A stretch of DNA of 64,000 nt from Paenibacillus sp. CC-CFT747 (GTDB lineage: Bacteria; Bacillota; Bacilli; Paenibacillales; NBRC-103111). Positions 16,109-25,401 of this stretch are shown here, piece by piece. Numbering within the stretch: the stretch's first letter is position 1; each line of letters begins with the position of its first letter. The stretch spans positions 1,868,501-1,932,500 of the forward strand of contig CP106741.1 in the NCBI GenBank assembly GCA_030323305.1. The letters are read 5' to 3'. The notes below the pieces were generated by a model. It was not told the origin of the DNA and did no database searches. It was given only the letters and a program-made list of their open reading frames with translations. The translations under genes and the position numbers were made by a program.

Positions 16109-17224
16109 CTACATACTCTCCTTTCTTTTAACTGCAGTGAATAGGATCGTAGGAACAAGTAAATACATGAATGCGCCGAGCCAGATTTGAATGTTCAGTA
16201 ACATCTTTTGACCCGGAACCGTTTGCCATAACCATTGATCCATTAAGATGATGCTTATCAAAATGACGAACCAACTCGACAATAATCCGATCCGAGTCGT
16301 GCGTTCGTTCATTTTTCTCATAAAGACTCTTCCGGCTCCATAAAAACACAACAGAAGAATAGAAATGTCAAACACATAATTAAACATATGGAAAGAGATA
16401 AGAATGTAATCGATTCGTTCTAAACCGCTCGTTTGAATGTAGCTTCCCATATATACAACCGGAAAATCGACTTTGCTTAAGTAGTTCGAACCGTAAAACA
16501 ACACCGAAGCAATAAACAAAAATGAATATTCCATGATCGACAGCATGTTTCCAATGACCATATATTTTAATATTTTTTTATTGGTGCTTAGCCATGGAAC
16601 CATAAAGGCCAAATATACGGAACCGGAAAATGCCGACCACATAAACAACAAACCTTGCCATGATTGTCCTGACCATTCGGTGGGTATAAGAGGATACAAA
16701 TCGCGGTAATTTGCAATCGGCGGAAGGAAAAACGGAATAAACACGATTGCGATCCAAGCCCCGCAAAGAAAGGCGATGACGACAAAACGCAATGTTTTCT
16801 CCATTCCATTTGAAGCCACAAATAAGCTGATCAAAAGAATCATTAGGATCAACCACTTTTTATTCATAGATGGATAAATAAAATTATGGAGCATCTCAAC
16901 GTATCCCAGGGTGATGACTGAAATTTTTAACAACAATATGAAAAAACCAAGTATGGCGAAAATTTGAACCGTCCGTTTCCCGAAAAGCTGTACAAATCCT
17001 TGATGGCCTTTCGCTGCATAACTGGAACTAAACCATTTGGACAGCATCATCAAATTAAGCTGGGACAGCAGCCCCATGACGACAATGGCCCATACCATAT
17101 ACGAATGAACCAAATAAACCGGCATGATTAAAATAAAATAATGCATTTGTGTACGATTCACCAAGAAAAGGAAATAGATGCCGCCAAGAGTGGAAGTTCG
17201 ATTGTATAAGGATAAAGTCTTCAT
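16109..17224 (-). CDS. Spore germination permease, GerAB family
   Basis: 371 residues with about ten hydrophobic helices in the APC-superfamily pattern of GerAB. It is the probable germinant-binding subunit of the receptor in the spore inner membrane. A longer open frame begins at 17320, but the natural start is ATG 17224 (MKTLSLYNRT), which overlaps the gerAA stop as ATGA. This keeps the usual length (~365). The germinant is not predictable from sequence. Intact, unlike its two operon partners. Confidence 0.9.
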   Translation of the reverse strand: MKTLSLYNRTSTLGGIYFLFLVNRTQMHYFILIMPVYLVHSYMVWAIVVMGLLSQLNLMMLSKWFSSSYAAKGHQGFVQLFGKRTVQIFAILGFFILLLKISVITLGYVEMLHNFIYPSMNKKWLILMILLISLFVASNGMEKTLRFVVIAFLCGAWIAIVFIPFFLPPIANYRDLYPLIPTEWSGQSWQGLLFMWSAFSGSVYLAFMVPWLSTNKKILKYMVIGNMLSIMEYSFLFIASVLFYGSNYLSKVDFPVVYMGSYIQTSGLERIDYILISFHMFNYVFDISILLLCFYGAGRVFMRKMNERTTRIGLLSSWFVILISIILMDQWLWQTVPGQKMLLNIQIWLGAFMYLLVPTILFTAVKRKESM

Positions 17225-18629
17225 TTTTTCGTCTCCTGCCGCCATTTCCGTAGTGGTTTTAAATTCTTCGGACGCGTTTTCATCCAAATTAAAGGGCCGC
17301 GGATAAAGAGGTCGATCCAATCCTTTCCATAAAAAGGTGCAATCGGCGCTAAATAAGGTTGACCTAATGACGTTAATCCATGAAGATGTGCAAGAATCCC
17401 GATCAGCCCGATCACGATTCCCGGTAACCCAAGAAACGCTGCAAGGATAAGAAGAAACACTTGCATCAGAACCATGGATTTTGTCATTTGATAATTAGGA
17501 ACTAAAAAGAAAGCAACAGCGGATATACCCATCAATACAATCAATATTTTACTTGCAAAGCCAGCTTCTACAGCCGCTTGTCCAATGACGATACCACCGA
17601 TAACCCCTAACGTTTGACTGGTTTTGGTCGGCATTCGCAAACTTGCTTCTTTGATGATTTCCAGCGTTATGATCATGAAAAATCCTTCCGCAAAGGGAGT
17701 AAAGGGCAATTTGCTTCTCGATTCCAATAATACGAAAAGAATCGGCAACGGAACCATTAGGTAATGAAATGTCGTTAACGCAACATAAAAGGGAATCAGC
17801 GCCAAAGAAACAATAAAACTTCCGTACCGGATTATACGTAAAAAACTGGCTACCGGCCAACGAAGGAAGTAGTCTTCCGGCGATTGGAATAAATGAAAAA
17901 AGTAATGGGAGCAATTAAGGCAAACGGTGAATTGGAGACCAATAGCGTCAGCTTTCCCTCACCTAAGGCGTAGGCGCAGGCATCTGGCCGATCCGTTTGT
18001 AGAAACTGCGGAAAGACCGTATGATGATGGTCTTCCATAAAAGCTGCAAGCTGAGAGGAGTCTAAAAATTGATCGAAATCCACACTTTTAATTTTCTTTC
18101 TTGCAAGGGAAACGAAATCCGGATTAGTTAATCCGTCTATGTACATCAACACAACTTTTGTTTTACTCAATGAACCGACAGTGAAGCTTTCCGTTTTTAA
18201 TGTCGTTAGAGGCAATCGCCTTCGCAACATTGTAATATTTTTATCGATTTGTTCGCTGAAGCTGTCTTTCGCTCCATATATAACAGTTTCCGTTTCGGAA
18301 GCTTGAATGGCCCGACCCAAAGGATTTTCCAGCTGGATGCCTAACCATTGATCGTTGACTGAATCGTTTAGAAGAATAAATCCTTGCATTATTTTTTGTT
18401 GAGCATCTTCGATCGATATAATTTCCGAAACTTTGGCATTGGTTATGCATGAAGAAAGCGATTGGCCGGCACATCGATGAATTGGCTCAATAATCGCCTC
18501 GTTTAAACGTTCTTGATCGATTAACGTTTTTATGTATAAAAGATGGACTGAAGCACTGGTACCCATTCGGTGCTCAACGACTTCGGCATCATCCATAAGG
18601 TTTAATTTCTGTTTTAATTCATCAAGCAT
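17221..18629 (-). CDS. Spore germination protein, GerAA family (one-base frameshift)
   Basis: First gene of the operon, with GGAGA before ATG 18629. A soluble N-terminal domain (about 1-230) is followed by the GerA membrane domain. The frame breaks in a run of six A (plus strand, 17896-17901). A seventh restores APITFFHLFQSPEDYFLRWP, a hallmark GerAA segment. About 469 residues after repair, slightly short of the typical 480-500. Forms the germinant receptor with GerAB and GerAC. The A-B-C order and 4-base overlap are as in B. subtilis gerA. Confidence 0.88.
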
Positions 18630-18674
18630 AGTCTTCTCCGTTCATTAACGTAATCAAACTCATATGGTTATATC

Positions 18675-18830
18675 TTGCTCTGTAATCGAAAAATCATACG
18701 ACCGGCAATTGGAGCAGTAAATTTATTTGGTGTTAGATATGCCGAAGTGATATTCAAAAATAATCTAAGTGGGAAAGAAAATGTCGATGTAGCTGGGATT
18801 AGACCTTCTTATGCAGCTGAGTTTAGTTAA
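18675..18830 (+). other. Coding-like fragment of unknown origin
   Basis: An open stretch of 51 codons from a TTG ends ...NLFGVRYAEVIFKNNLSGKE...AGIRPSYAAEFS before TAA. Composition looks like protein, but there is no ribosome binding site and I recognise no family. It may be the tail of a lost gene. It lies in the 386-base gap between gerAA and the dehydrogenase, which is otherwise empty except for a weak hairpin. Confidence 0.3.
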
Positions 18831-18885
18831 GGCATCAGATTATCTAGGCATGTAATTCCTAATGATTAACCATTATGTAAGTTAA

Positions 18886-18916
18886 GCGCTGTTCAAAAGC
18901 AGCCCTTTTTTATAAT
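18886..18916 (+). terminator. Weak terminator-like hairpin
   Basis: GCTG/CAGC around TTCAAAAG is followed by CCTTTTTTAT, downstream of the coding-like fragment. Confidence 0.4.
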
Positions 18917-19015
18917 TTGATTATAGGGGTTCCCCTCTATTTATAAGTGAAAGCAGCGTACTTTAAGTGGCTGCCCGACAAGGGGTATACTAAGAAGGAA
19001 AGGATGTGGTTGATA

Positions 19016-20044
19016 ATGGAGACAATGAAGGCGGTAGCACTTACCCGGTATCTGCCGATTGATAATCCGGAAAGCCTGGTCGATGTGGTTGTTGAGAAAC
19101 AAAGCGCGGCAGGCCGTGATCTTTTGGTCAAAGTGGTGGCCATCTCCGTCAATCCGGTCGACACCAAGGTACGCGCGCCTAAGGACAAAGTGGAAGAAGT
19201 CCCTAAAATTTTAGGCTGGGATGTAGCGGGAATTGTAGAAGAGGCTGGACCGGATTGCTCGTTGTTTCGTCCGGGGGATGAAGTGTTCTATGCGGGAAGC
19301 ATTGCGCGGCAAGGAGGCAACAGTGAATATCATCTGGTCGACGAGCGAATTGTCGGTCGCAAGCCAGCGTCCCTGGATTTTGCGGAAGCAGCGGCTTTGC
19401 CTTTAACTTCTATCACTGCCTGGGAAGCGTTATTTACCCGAATGTCGATTTCTCAAGATCCGGCCGCCAATGAAGGAAAGGCCCTGCTGATTATCGGCGC
19501 CGCCGGGGGTGTCGGGTCCATTGCCATTCAGCTTGCAAAACAAGCGGGACTTACGGTAATCGGGACTGCTTCCCGTTCGGAAACCGTGGATTGGGTAAAA
19601 TCCATGGGCGCGGGCTATACCATCAATCACCATGAGCCGCTCCTTCCGCAGCTTAACGCCATTGGGTTTTCGAGCGTTCCGTACATTTTCTGCCTGAATG
19701 CCTTGGAAAAACACTGGGCCGGCATCAGCGAGGCCGTTTCTCCGCAGGGGGTCGTGTGCGCCATCGATGATCCGGTTTCTCCGCTTAACCTCAAACTGCT
19801 CAAACAGAAAAGCGTGACCTTCGTATGGGAGTTTATGTTTACGCGCTCGCTTTTTGAAACGGAGGATATGATCGAGCAGCACTTGCTGCTCAATCGAGTC
19901 GCGGATGCCGTCGATCAGCAAAAATTGAAGACAACGCTGACCGAAGTGATCGGGCCGATCTCGGCGGAGAATCCTCGTAAGGCTCACAAGCTTTTGGAGA
20001 GCAATCGGACGATTGGCAAGGTTGTTTTGGAGGGCTTTGTTTAA
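19016..20044 (+). CDS. Zinc-binding-type alcohol dehydrogenase family protein (MDR)
   Basis: 342 residues. Medium-chain reductase of the 'zinc-type alcohol dehydrogenase-like' group: GroES-like part with ILGWDVAGIVEEAGPDCSLFRPGDEVFYAG, then Rossmann segment LLIIGAAGGVGSIAIQLAKQAG at about 155-176. Despite the name, catalytic zinc ligands are not evident. Likely reduces quinones or enals with NADPH. The frame is open further upstream, to 18947, but GAAGGAAAGG precedes the ATG at 19016 and the family starts at METMKAVAL. Single gene with its own terminator. Confidence 0.85.
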   Translation: METMKAVALTRYLPIDNPESLVDVVVEKQSAAGRDLLVKVVAISVNPVDTKVRAPKDKVEEVPKILGWDVAGIVEEAGPDCSLFRPGDEVFYAGSIARQGGNSEYHLVDERIVGRKPASLDFAEAAALPLTSITAWEALFTRMSISQDPAANEGKALLIIGAAGGVGSIAIQLAKQAGLTVIGTASRSETVDWVKSMGAGYTINHHEPLLPQLNAIGFSSVPYIFCLNALEKHWAGISEAVSPQGVVCAIDDPVSPLNLKLLKQKSVTFVWEFMFTRSLFETEDMIEQHLLLNRVADAVDQQKLKTTLTEVIGPISAENPRKAHKLLESNRTIGKVVLEGFV

Positions 20045-20053
20045 AAACGTGAA

Positions 20054-20084
20054 AAGCCGGCTGTGTTGCAGCCGGCTTAATTTT
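20054..20084. terminator. Terminator between dehydrogenase and rlmH
   Basis: AAGCCGGCTG / CAGCCGGCTT is a perfect 10-bp stem with a TGTTG loop, followed by TTTTG on plus and TTTT on minus. It lies between convergent genes and may serve both. Confidence 0.85.
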
Positions 20085-20088
20085 GTCG

Positions 20089-20568
20089 TTACTTATGATA
20101 AGGCTCTCCCCGAGTAATCTTAAACGCCCGGTACACCTGCTCCACCAGGATCAGCCGCATGAGCTGGTGCGGGTAGGTCACCCGCCCGAAGCTCAGCTGC
20201 TGGTCGGCGCGGCGCAGGACGGCGGCGGAGAGCCCGTGCGAGCCGCCGATCACGAACGCGACGCGGCTGCGTCCGTGCGTGGCTAGCCGCTCGAGCTGGC
20301 CCGCCAGCTCCTCGGAAGACCACGTCTGCCCGCCGATGGCGAGCGCGATCACGTGGGCGTCGTCCTTGAGCTGGGCGAGGATCCGCTCACCCTCGCGGGT
20401 GCGCACCTGCTCTTCCTCCGCCGCGCTCATCGTGTCGGGCGCCTTCTCGTCCGGCAGCTCCGTGATCTGCACCTTCGCGTACGGCCCGAGCCGCTTCAAG
20501 TACTCGGCGATGCCGTCCGTCAGGTACTTCTCCTTCAGCCGGCCCACCGCTACAATCTGGATATTCAT
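20089..20568 (-). CDS. rlmH: 23S rRNA (pseudouridine1915-N3)-methyltransferase RlmH
   Basis: 159 residues, the family length, SPOUT class. It methylates pseudouridine 1915 in helix 69 of 23S rRNA using SAM. The start [15 protein letters not shown], the knot loop FVIGGSHGL and the C-terminal [25 protein letters not shown]...PYHK are all diagnostic. Last gene of the walRK-htrA block, as is common in Firmicutes. Intact. GGAGGGGAC precedes the ATG. Confidence 0.97.
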   Translation of the reverse strand: MNIQIVAVGRLKEKYLTDGIAEYLKRLGPYAKVQITELPDEKAPDTMSAAEEEQVRTREGERILAQLKDDAHVIALAIGGQTWSSEELAGQLERLATHGRSRVAFVIGGSHGLSAAVLRRADQQLSFGRVTYPHQLMRLILVEQVYRAFKITRGEPYHK

Positions 20569-20654
20569 CGTCCGTCCCCTCCTAATAGCCCTTACTTAAC
20601 CAATAATCCGACAGGAAATGCAAAAAGAGGGAGCCCGAGCTCCCTCCTTCCCGC

Positions 20655-20822
20655 CTATACCACCAAAAATTGCGCGTGCTTCTCGCATTCCTCGCAGTGA
20701 GGAGGCGGGTCCCAGGCGGCAAACTGCGTTTTGTCCAAGTCCACCACATCCGGGGCATCCTCGTATTCATCGACGAACCGGTCGATGGCCAATTCCACAT
20801 GATCCTTGCATACGACGTACAT
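20655..20822 (-). CDS. CxxH/CxxC family miniprotein
   Basis: 55 residues with a CKDH motif at positions 5-8 and CEEC at 43-46, probably one zinc site. This fits the CxxH/CxxC protein family (BA_5709 type) known from Bacillales. GGAGG lies 6 bases before ATG. It sits between htrA and rlmH, 16 bases after the htrA stop, so it is likely co-transcribed. Function unknown. Conservation beside rlmH hints at a translation or stress role, which is only inference. Confidence 0.85.
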   Translation of the reverse strand: MYVVCKDHVELAIDRFVDEYEDAPDVVDLDKTQFAAWDPPPHCEECEKHAQFLVV

Positions 20823-20838
20823 GTAAGTCCTCCGTTAC

Positions 20839-22020
20839 TTAGTCCAGTTCCGCCAGCTTCACGGTGGCGGAGGCCTTCTTGCCGGCCCGGTAGTAGGTGA
20901 CGATGAGCTCGTCTCCGATTTTTTTATGGGTGAACAGATACTTGCGCAGCTGCATGGTGCTCGCGACGGGCTTGCCGTCCAGCTCCACGATCACATCGTG
21001 GGTCTTGAGTCCCGCATCCTTGGCCGGTCCTGTCACATCGTTTACGATAATACCAGTTTTCACATCCTCGGGCAGTTTTAGTACTTCGAGCCCGCTTTTG
21101 AACGACTGCACGTCCTCCGAGGTGATGCCCATCTTCGGACGCTTGATTTTGTGGTCCTTGATGAGGGCGTCAAGCACCGGCTTGGCACTGTTGATCGGAA
21201 TTGCGAACCCGAGCCCTTCGACGCCGGCGTCCGAGATCTTCATGCTATTGATCCCGATCACCTTGCCGTCGAGGCTGACCAGTGCCCCACCGCTGTTGCC
21301 CTGGTTAATGGCCGCGTCCGTCTGGATGACGTCCATCTCCCATTCCACTTCCCCGTCCGCCCCCAGGTATACGGGGATCGTCCGGAGCGGCGAGGAGATG
21401 ACCCCGACGGTCGTCGTCTGGGAGAAGCTCAGCCCAAGCGGGTTGCCGATGGCGATGGCCGCCTGCCCCGGCTTCAGCTCGTCGGAGTTGCCGAATTCCG
21501 CGACCGCCTTCACGCCCGCCGCGTCCGTCTCCAGCACGGCGAGGTCGGAGTACATGTCACGGCCGATCACCTCGGCCTTCTTCCGCTCGCTGTCCGACAG
21601 CACCACCTCGACCGAGGTGCCGCCATCGACCACGTGATTGTTCGTTACGATCCGTACGCGGTCGCCGCTCTTCTGGAAGATCACACCCGAGCCCATTCCG
21701 ATGCCTTTGACCTTGTCCCCGTCCTTCATCGTACTGATAATGCTGACGACGGCCGGCCGCACCTTATCCCCGGCGGCCACCACCCGGTCGTTGATGTCAT
21801 AGACCGGCACGCTGGCCGCATTCGGATGAACGTCAGCTGCTAACGGCTCCTCGCCTCCGCCGAACCATTGGACAAGCGTCAGCATCAGCAGCATGCCGGC
21901 CAGCACGGACACGGCCGAGACGATCACCAGGCGGTTCGGATTGCGGCGGCGCGGCTCCCATTCCCGTTTTGCCCTCCGCGATACCCGTGTATTGTAGAAA
22001 TCATCCTTCCAGAAACTCAT
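20839..22020 (-). CDS. HtrA-like membrane-anchored serine protease with PDZ domain
   Basis: 393 residues. A cytoplasmic basic N-terminus and one membrane anchor (about 31-51, VIVSAVSVLAGMLLMLTLV) precede a trypsin-like domain with catalytic His in TNNHVVDGG, Asp in YSDLAVLE and Ser in GNSGGAL. A C-terminal PDZ domain contains GIIVNDVTGPAKDAGLKTHDVIVELDGKPV. Degrades misfolded proteins at the outer face of the membrane. Position after walJ matches B. subtilis yyxA (htrC). 151 bases of separation hold a small gene on the opposite strand. Confidence 0.93.
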   Translation of the reverse strand: MSFWKDDFYNTRVSRRAKREWEPRRRNPNRLVIVSAVSVLAGMLLMLTLVQWFGGGEEPLAADVHPNAASVPVYDINDRVVAAGDKVRPAVVSIISTMKDGDKVKGIGMGSGVIFQKSGDRVRIVTNNHVVDGGTSVEVVLSDSERKKAEVIGRDMYSDLAVLETDAAGVKAVAEFGNSDELKPGQAAIAIGNPLGLSFSQTTTVGVISSPLRTIPVYLGADGEVEWEMDVIQTDAAINQGNSGGALVSLDGKVIGINSMKISDAGVEGLGFAIPINSAKPVLDALIKDHKIKRPKMGITSEDVQSFKSGLEVLKLPEDVKTGIIVNDVTGPAKDAGLKTHDVIVELDGKPVASTMQLRKYLFTHKKIGDELIVTYYRAGKKASATVKLAELD

Positions 22021-22152
22021 CCGAACCCCTTTCCGCCGGCGCGGCGGGGGCCCTGCCGGGACGGCTCTATCTTTTATATCGCCTATAGGAATCTTTCGGC
22101 GGATTCGTGACTAGACTAATAGTATCCAAGAGCCCAAAAAGGAGACCTGCCC

Positions 22153-22344
22153 ATGAATCCGATGGAACAAGTGAACCTGATCGGCAAGCTAGCCGACCTG
22201 AAAAGCCAGCAGTACGACACGCTGCTCCTGCTGAGCGCCCTAACCGACCTGCTGATCGAGAAAGGCCTTCTCACGCAGGCCGAGCTGCAGGCCCGCATCG
22301 TCTCGCTCGATGCCGACGCTCTGCCCGAGCGTTTCCACGGCTGA
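22153..22344 (+). CDS. Small protein of unknown function
   Basis: 63 residues, acidic and helical (VNLIGKLADLKSQQYDTLLLLSALTDLLIEKGLLTQAELQARI), no membrane segment. AAAAGGAG precedes the ATG. It is on the plus strand inside the minus-strand wal block, between walJ and htrA. The pattern 'IEKGLLTQAELQAR' is a common short-helix hairpin and does not define a family. The convergent walJ stop lies 22 bases away. Confidence 0.65.
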   Translation: MNPMEQVNLIGKLADLKSQQYDTLLLLSALTDLLIEKGLLTQAELQARIVSLDADALPERFHG

Positions 22345-22366
22345 CGTCCGGCCCCAAGCCCGATCG

Positions 22367-23173
22367 CTAGTCTTCGTCCAGCGAATCCCATTCGGTCGGA
22401 CGGTCATAGTAGGTGTCCATCAGCTTATACGAATGGTCCTGGCAGGTGATCCGGTTGTCCTCCAGAATATTACCCACCGTCAAACGGGCCAAATCGGTCA
22501 TATTATGATTACGGCTCAGGTGGGCCAAATAGACCCGCTTCGTGCGTCCCCCGAGAAGCTCGCATAAGCCTTCCCCTGCGGCATCGTTGGACAAGTGCCC
22601 GATATCGCTCAGAATCCGCCGCTTGATGTTCCACGGGTACCGGCCCATCCGGAGCATCTCCACGTCATGATTCGACTCCAGTACGAGTACGTCGGCATCC
22701 GCGACGGCCTCTTTCACCTTGGGGCTCAAGTACCCGAGATCGGTCGCCACGCTCAGCTTCTGCTCCCCTTCATAGAAGTTGTACGCTACCGGCTCCGCCG
22801 CATCGTGCGAGATGCCGAACGACTCAATCTTCATCGTCCCCAGGTCCATCGAGGAGCCGGTTTCCATCACCCGCTTGTTCTCCTCGGCGATGGCCCCGAT
22901 CTGCTTGTCCAGCGCCTCCCACGTCTTCTCGTTCGCGTAGACGGGCAAGTTGTATTTCCGCGCGATAGGCCCAAGGCCCTTTATGTGGTCGGAATGCTCG
23001 TGCGTGACGAGAATCGCATCCAGGTCGTCCCCCGAAATGTCGCGTTCCTCCATCAGCTGTTCCAGCTTCTTCGCGCTGAAGCCCGCGTCGATGAGCACCT
23101 TCTTCTCCCCGTTCGCCACCAGCGTCGCGTTTCCCGTCGAGCCGCTGGACAATACGGTAAACCTCAATCCCAT
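22367..23173 (-). CDS. walJ: MBL-fold hydrolase WalJ (YycJ)
   Basis: 268 residues of metallo-beta-lactamase fold. The metal motif THEHSDH at about 58-64 follows MGLRFTVLSSGSTGNATLVANGEKKVLIDAGFS. Further ligands appear in LVLESNHD and YLAHLSRNHN. B. subtilis WalJ/YycJ is a 5'-3' exonuclease-like protein that affects cell-wall/replication coordination and mismatch repair. It lies in the wal operon after yycI with 159 bases between. Intact, family length. Confidence 0.93.
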   Translation of the reverse strand: MGLRFTVLSSGSTGNATLVANGEKKVLIDAGFSAKKLEQLMEERDISGDDLDAILVTHEHSDHIKGLGPIARKYNLPVYANEKTWEALDKQIGAIAEENKRVMETGSSMDLGTMKIESFGISHDAAEPVAYNFYEGEQKLSVATDLGYLSPKVKEAVADADVLVLESNHDVEMLRMGRYPWNIKRRILSDIGHLSNDAAGEGLCELLGGRTKRVYLAHLSRNHNMTDLARLTVGNILEDNRITCQDHSYKLMDTYYDRPTEWDSLDED

Positions 23174-23332
23174 GTTTTTCTTGCTCCTTATCTTGTGACT
23201 TCCGCTGAAGCTTTCCTGCGCCTCCCGGCTTAAGGATTGCCTCTCTATGTGTAGGAAAAGAATGGTCGGCTTCCCTAAAAATCGTTCAGGCCCTTCTCGG
23301 CCTTCCTAAGGCCTGCTCTCGTCCTTCCTAAC

Positions 23333-24092
23333 CTACCTTGCCATTCGGGCGTCGGCCGTCTCCTTGCCGTCCTGCGTGCCTTCTACGGCGCCGCTGAACG
23401 CTTCCACGTAGAACAGCTCTCCGCTGTTCAGCACAACGCGCCACACCGGCAGCATGTACTGCGTGTCCGCATCGAAGCGCTGCCCGTGATAACCGAGCCG
23501 GACGTCGGTAATGACCGAGTTGTCCTTCAGGTGAATATCCGCGAGACTTTTGAGAGCGGTATAGGCCGAAATGACCTTCTGCTCCTTGGCGTCTCCCCTG
23601 ATTGTACTTCAACATAGGTCTGTTTGTAACCTGTTAGTTTCCCCTTCTGCTCCATAAGCTGAAGCGTAATGTCGAAGAGGGGAAGCTTGTCGTACATCTG
23701 GTTCATCACCTGCAGCCCTTCCTTACTCGCCGCCGGGTCTAACTCATACTGCTCGGCATGGTTGACGCCTGCCTTATCCAATACGGACTTCATCCGGCTC
23801 CGGCCGAAAAATTCACCGTACTTACCGGCTCCGGCAGAGAGACCGTCGTTTTGTCGCTGTACGTTTCCTTGTAATTGACCGCCTTCAGCTTCGGCGTTTC
23901 CTTCGGAATTTCTTTCATTCGCACCGTAATGTTCTTGCTCGCGAGCAGCTTGTTCGTCTCCTCCATGGCGATGGCTGTATCCGTCAGGGAATGGACCTTA
24001 TCCGAACGGCTGTTCCACAGCTGGAAGCCGAGCAATACATTCAGCATCAGAAACGAGATGATCAGAACCGTTTTGGCCCGTCCCCAGTCCAT
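23333..24092 (-). CDS. yycI: WalRK regulator YycI (two frameshifts)
   Basis: About 253 residues after repair. One N-terminal membrane helix (KTVLIISFLMLNVLLGFQLW) anchors an extracytoplasmic domain. YycI with YycH binds WalK and tunes its activity. The frame breaks in the A5 run at 23807-23811 (plus strand) and in the CCCC run near 23595-23600. Restoring one base at each gives VNFFGRSRMKSVLDK and VQSGGDAKEQKVISAYTALKSLADIHLKDNSVITDVRLGYHG, ending ...ETADARMAR. Starts 28 bases after the yycH stop. Confidence 0.88.
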
Positions 24093-24119
24093 GGCTTCCC
24101 TCCTGTCCCTTCCGGCCTT

Positions 24120-25401
24120 TTACAGAAACTCATACGTCCCATCCCTCAGCTCCACCGCCCACCGGGGGTCAGCTCCACCGTCTTATCCGTGATCGCCGCC
24201 TTGTAAGCCGGGAAAACATTCACCACCTGCGCCCGACGGGGATAGGCTTTGACCAGGTCATCGAGCTCCTTGCCCCCGGCAGCGTAACCTGAGTTTTGGA
24301 GGACGGCTTGTCCATCAGAATGGTCGACCGCTCGTAGTTGGAGACGATGCCTTTGTTCAGGACTACCTTGATGTATCCGAACAGGTCCTGCTTCGTGTTG
24401 ATGATCGGGTAGTTGTCGATGTATTGGCGGAAAACGATCGTCTGCGGCCCCGTCCCCTGCTTCGGCGACAGCTCGCTGTACAGGTAGTTGCCGTTCCACC
24501 CCTCATGCTGGTTGATAAAAGAGATCGCCGACAGCATATTCTCCTTCACATCGTTCTTCGAATTGACGGGAGCCGATACCGGGTCCGTGAAGGCTAGCCA
24601 ATGCTGAGCGCTCTTCATCTGCAGGCCGCGTTTCGCATCGGTATAGAACTGGGTGTCGTTCTTCTCCTGAAGAAGGCTGACCATGGCCGGATCGGCAAAA
24701 AGACTCCGCTTCAGCTTGTCCGCCGTCAGCTCGGTATATGGCATCTTGTATTGCATAGCCTCTACGGGCTCATCCGGCAGGTAGTAATCTCCAACCTCGG
24801 TATGATACGAAGGCTGGTATTCCCCGAAGTTGACGAAGGTCTGGATTTTGGCCGCATCCAGGTCCGCTTTTACCGCTTCGTAGACAACCAGGTTCGATTC
24901 GCTGAAGAAAAGGGCCTTGACCTCGTCTTTGTTTTTGTCGATATAAATCCAGATCTTGGCGATATAGTCGTTCTCGATCGGAGCTTCTTCCTTGATCTCC
25001 ATCACCCGCTGCAGCACGGAGAGGGGAACGGCTTCCCGGAATTTGATCTCGAGCCCCGGCGAATCGTTACGGATAGCTTCCATGTTGAGCGAGGACCCGA
25101 ACGTGTTCGTACGGTGGAAGCCCTCGAAGCGCCGCTGCTGCAGAAATTCGTTGTAAATAATGTGGTAGAACGACATCTGAATCGGAAGCACCGTGTGCTT
25201 CTTGTTCCCTGAATGAACCACGATCTGCTCCGGATAAACGACATCCTCCACATTCGCCTGCGTTCCGGTCAGCTCGGTCGGGATATAGTCGGTCTGGTTG
25301 ACCAGCTCGAATTTCGGCGTTCCATAAGCGAGCACATAGCTCTGGATGAGGCTCGCCCCGACGAGCACGAACAGAACGGCCGATTTCAAACGCTCCCTCA
25401 T
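24120..25401 (-). CDS. yycH: WalRK regulator YycH (two frameshifts)
   Basis: About 427 residues after repair, family-normal. The N-terminal membrane segment (LKSAVLFVLVGASLIQSYVLAY) is followed by a large extracytoplasmic part. It forms a complex with YycI and WalK at the membrane. Breaks are a missing base in a CCCCC run near 24275 (giving VTLPGGKELDDLVKAYPRRAQVVNVFPAYKA) and one near 24170 in CCCCGG-type sequence (giving ELTPRWAVELRDGTYEFL at the end). Its ATG overlaps the walK stop as ATGA. Confidence 0.88.
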
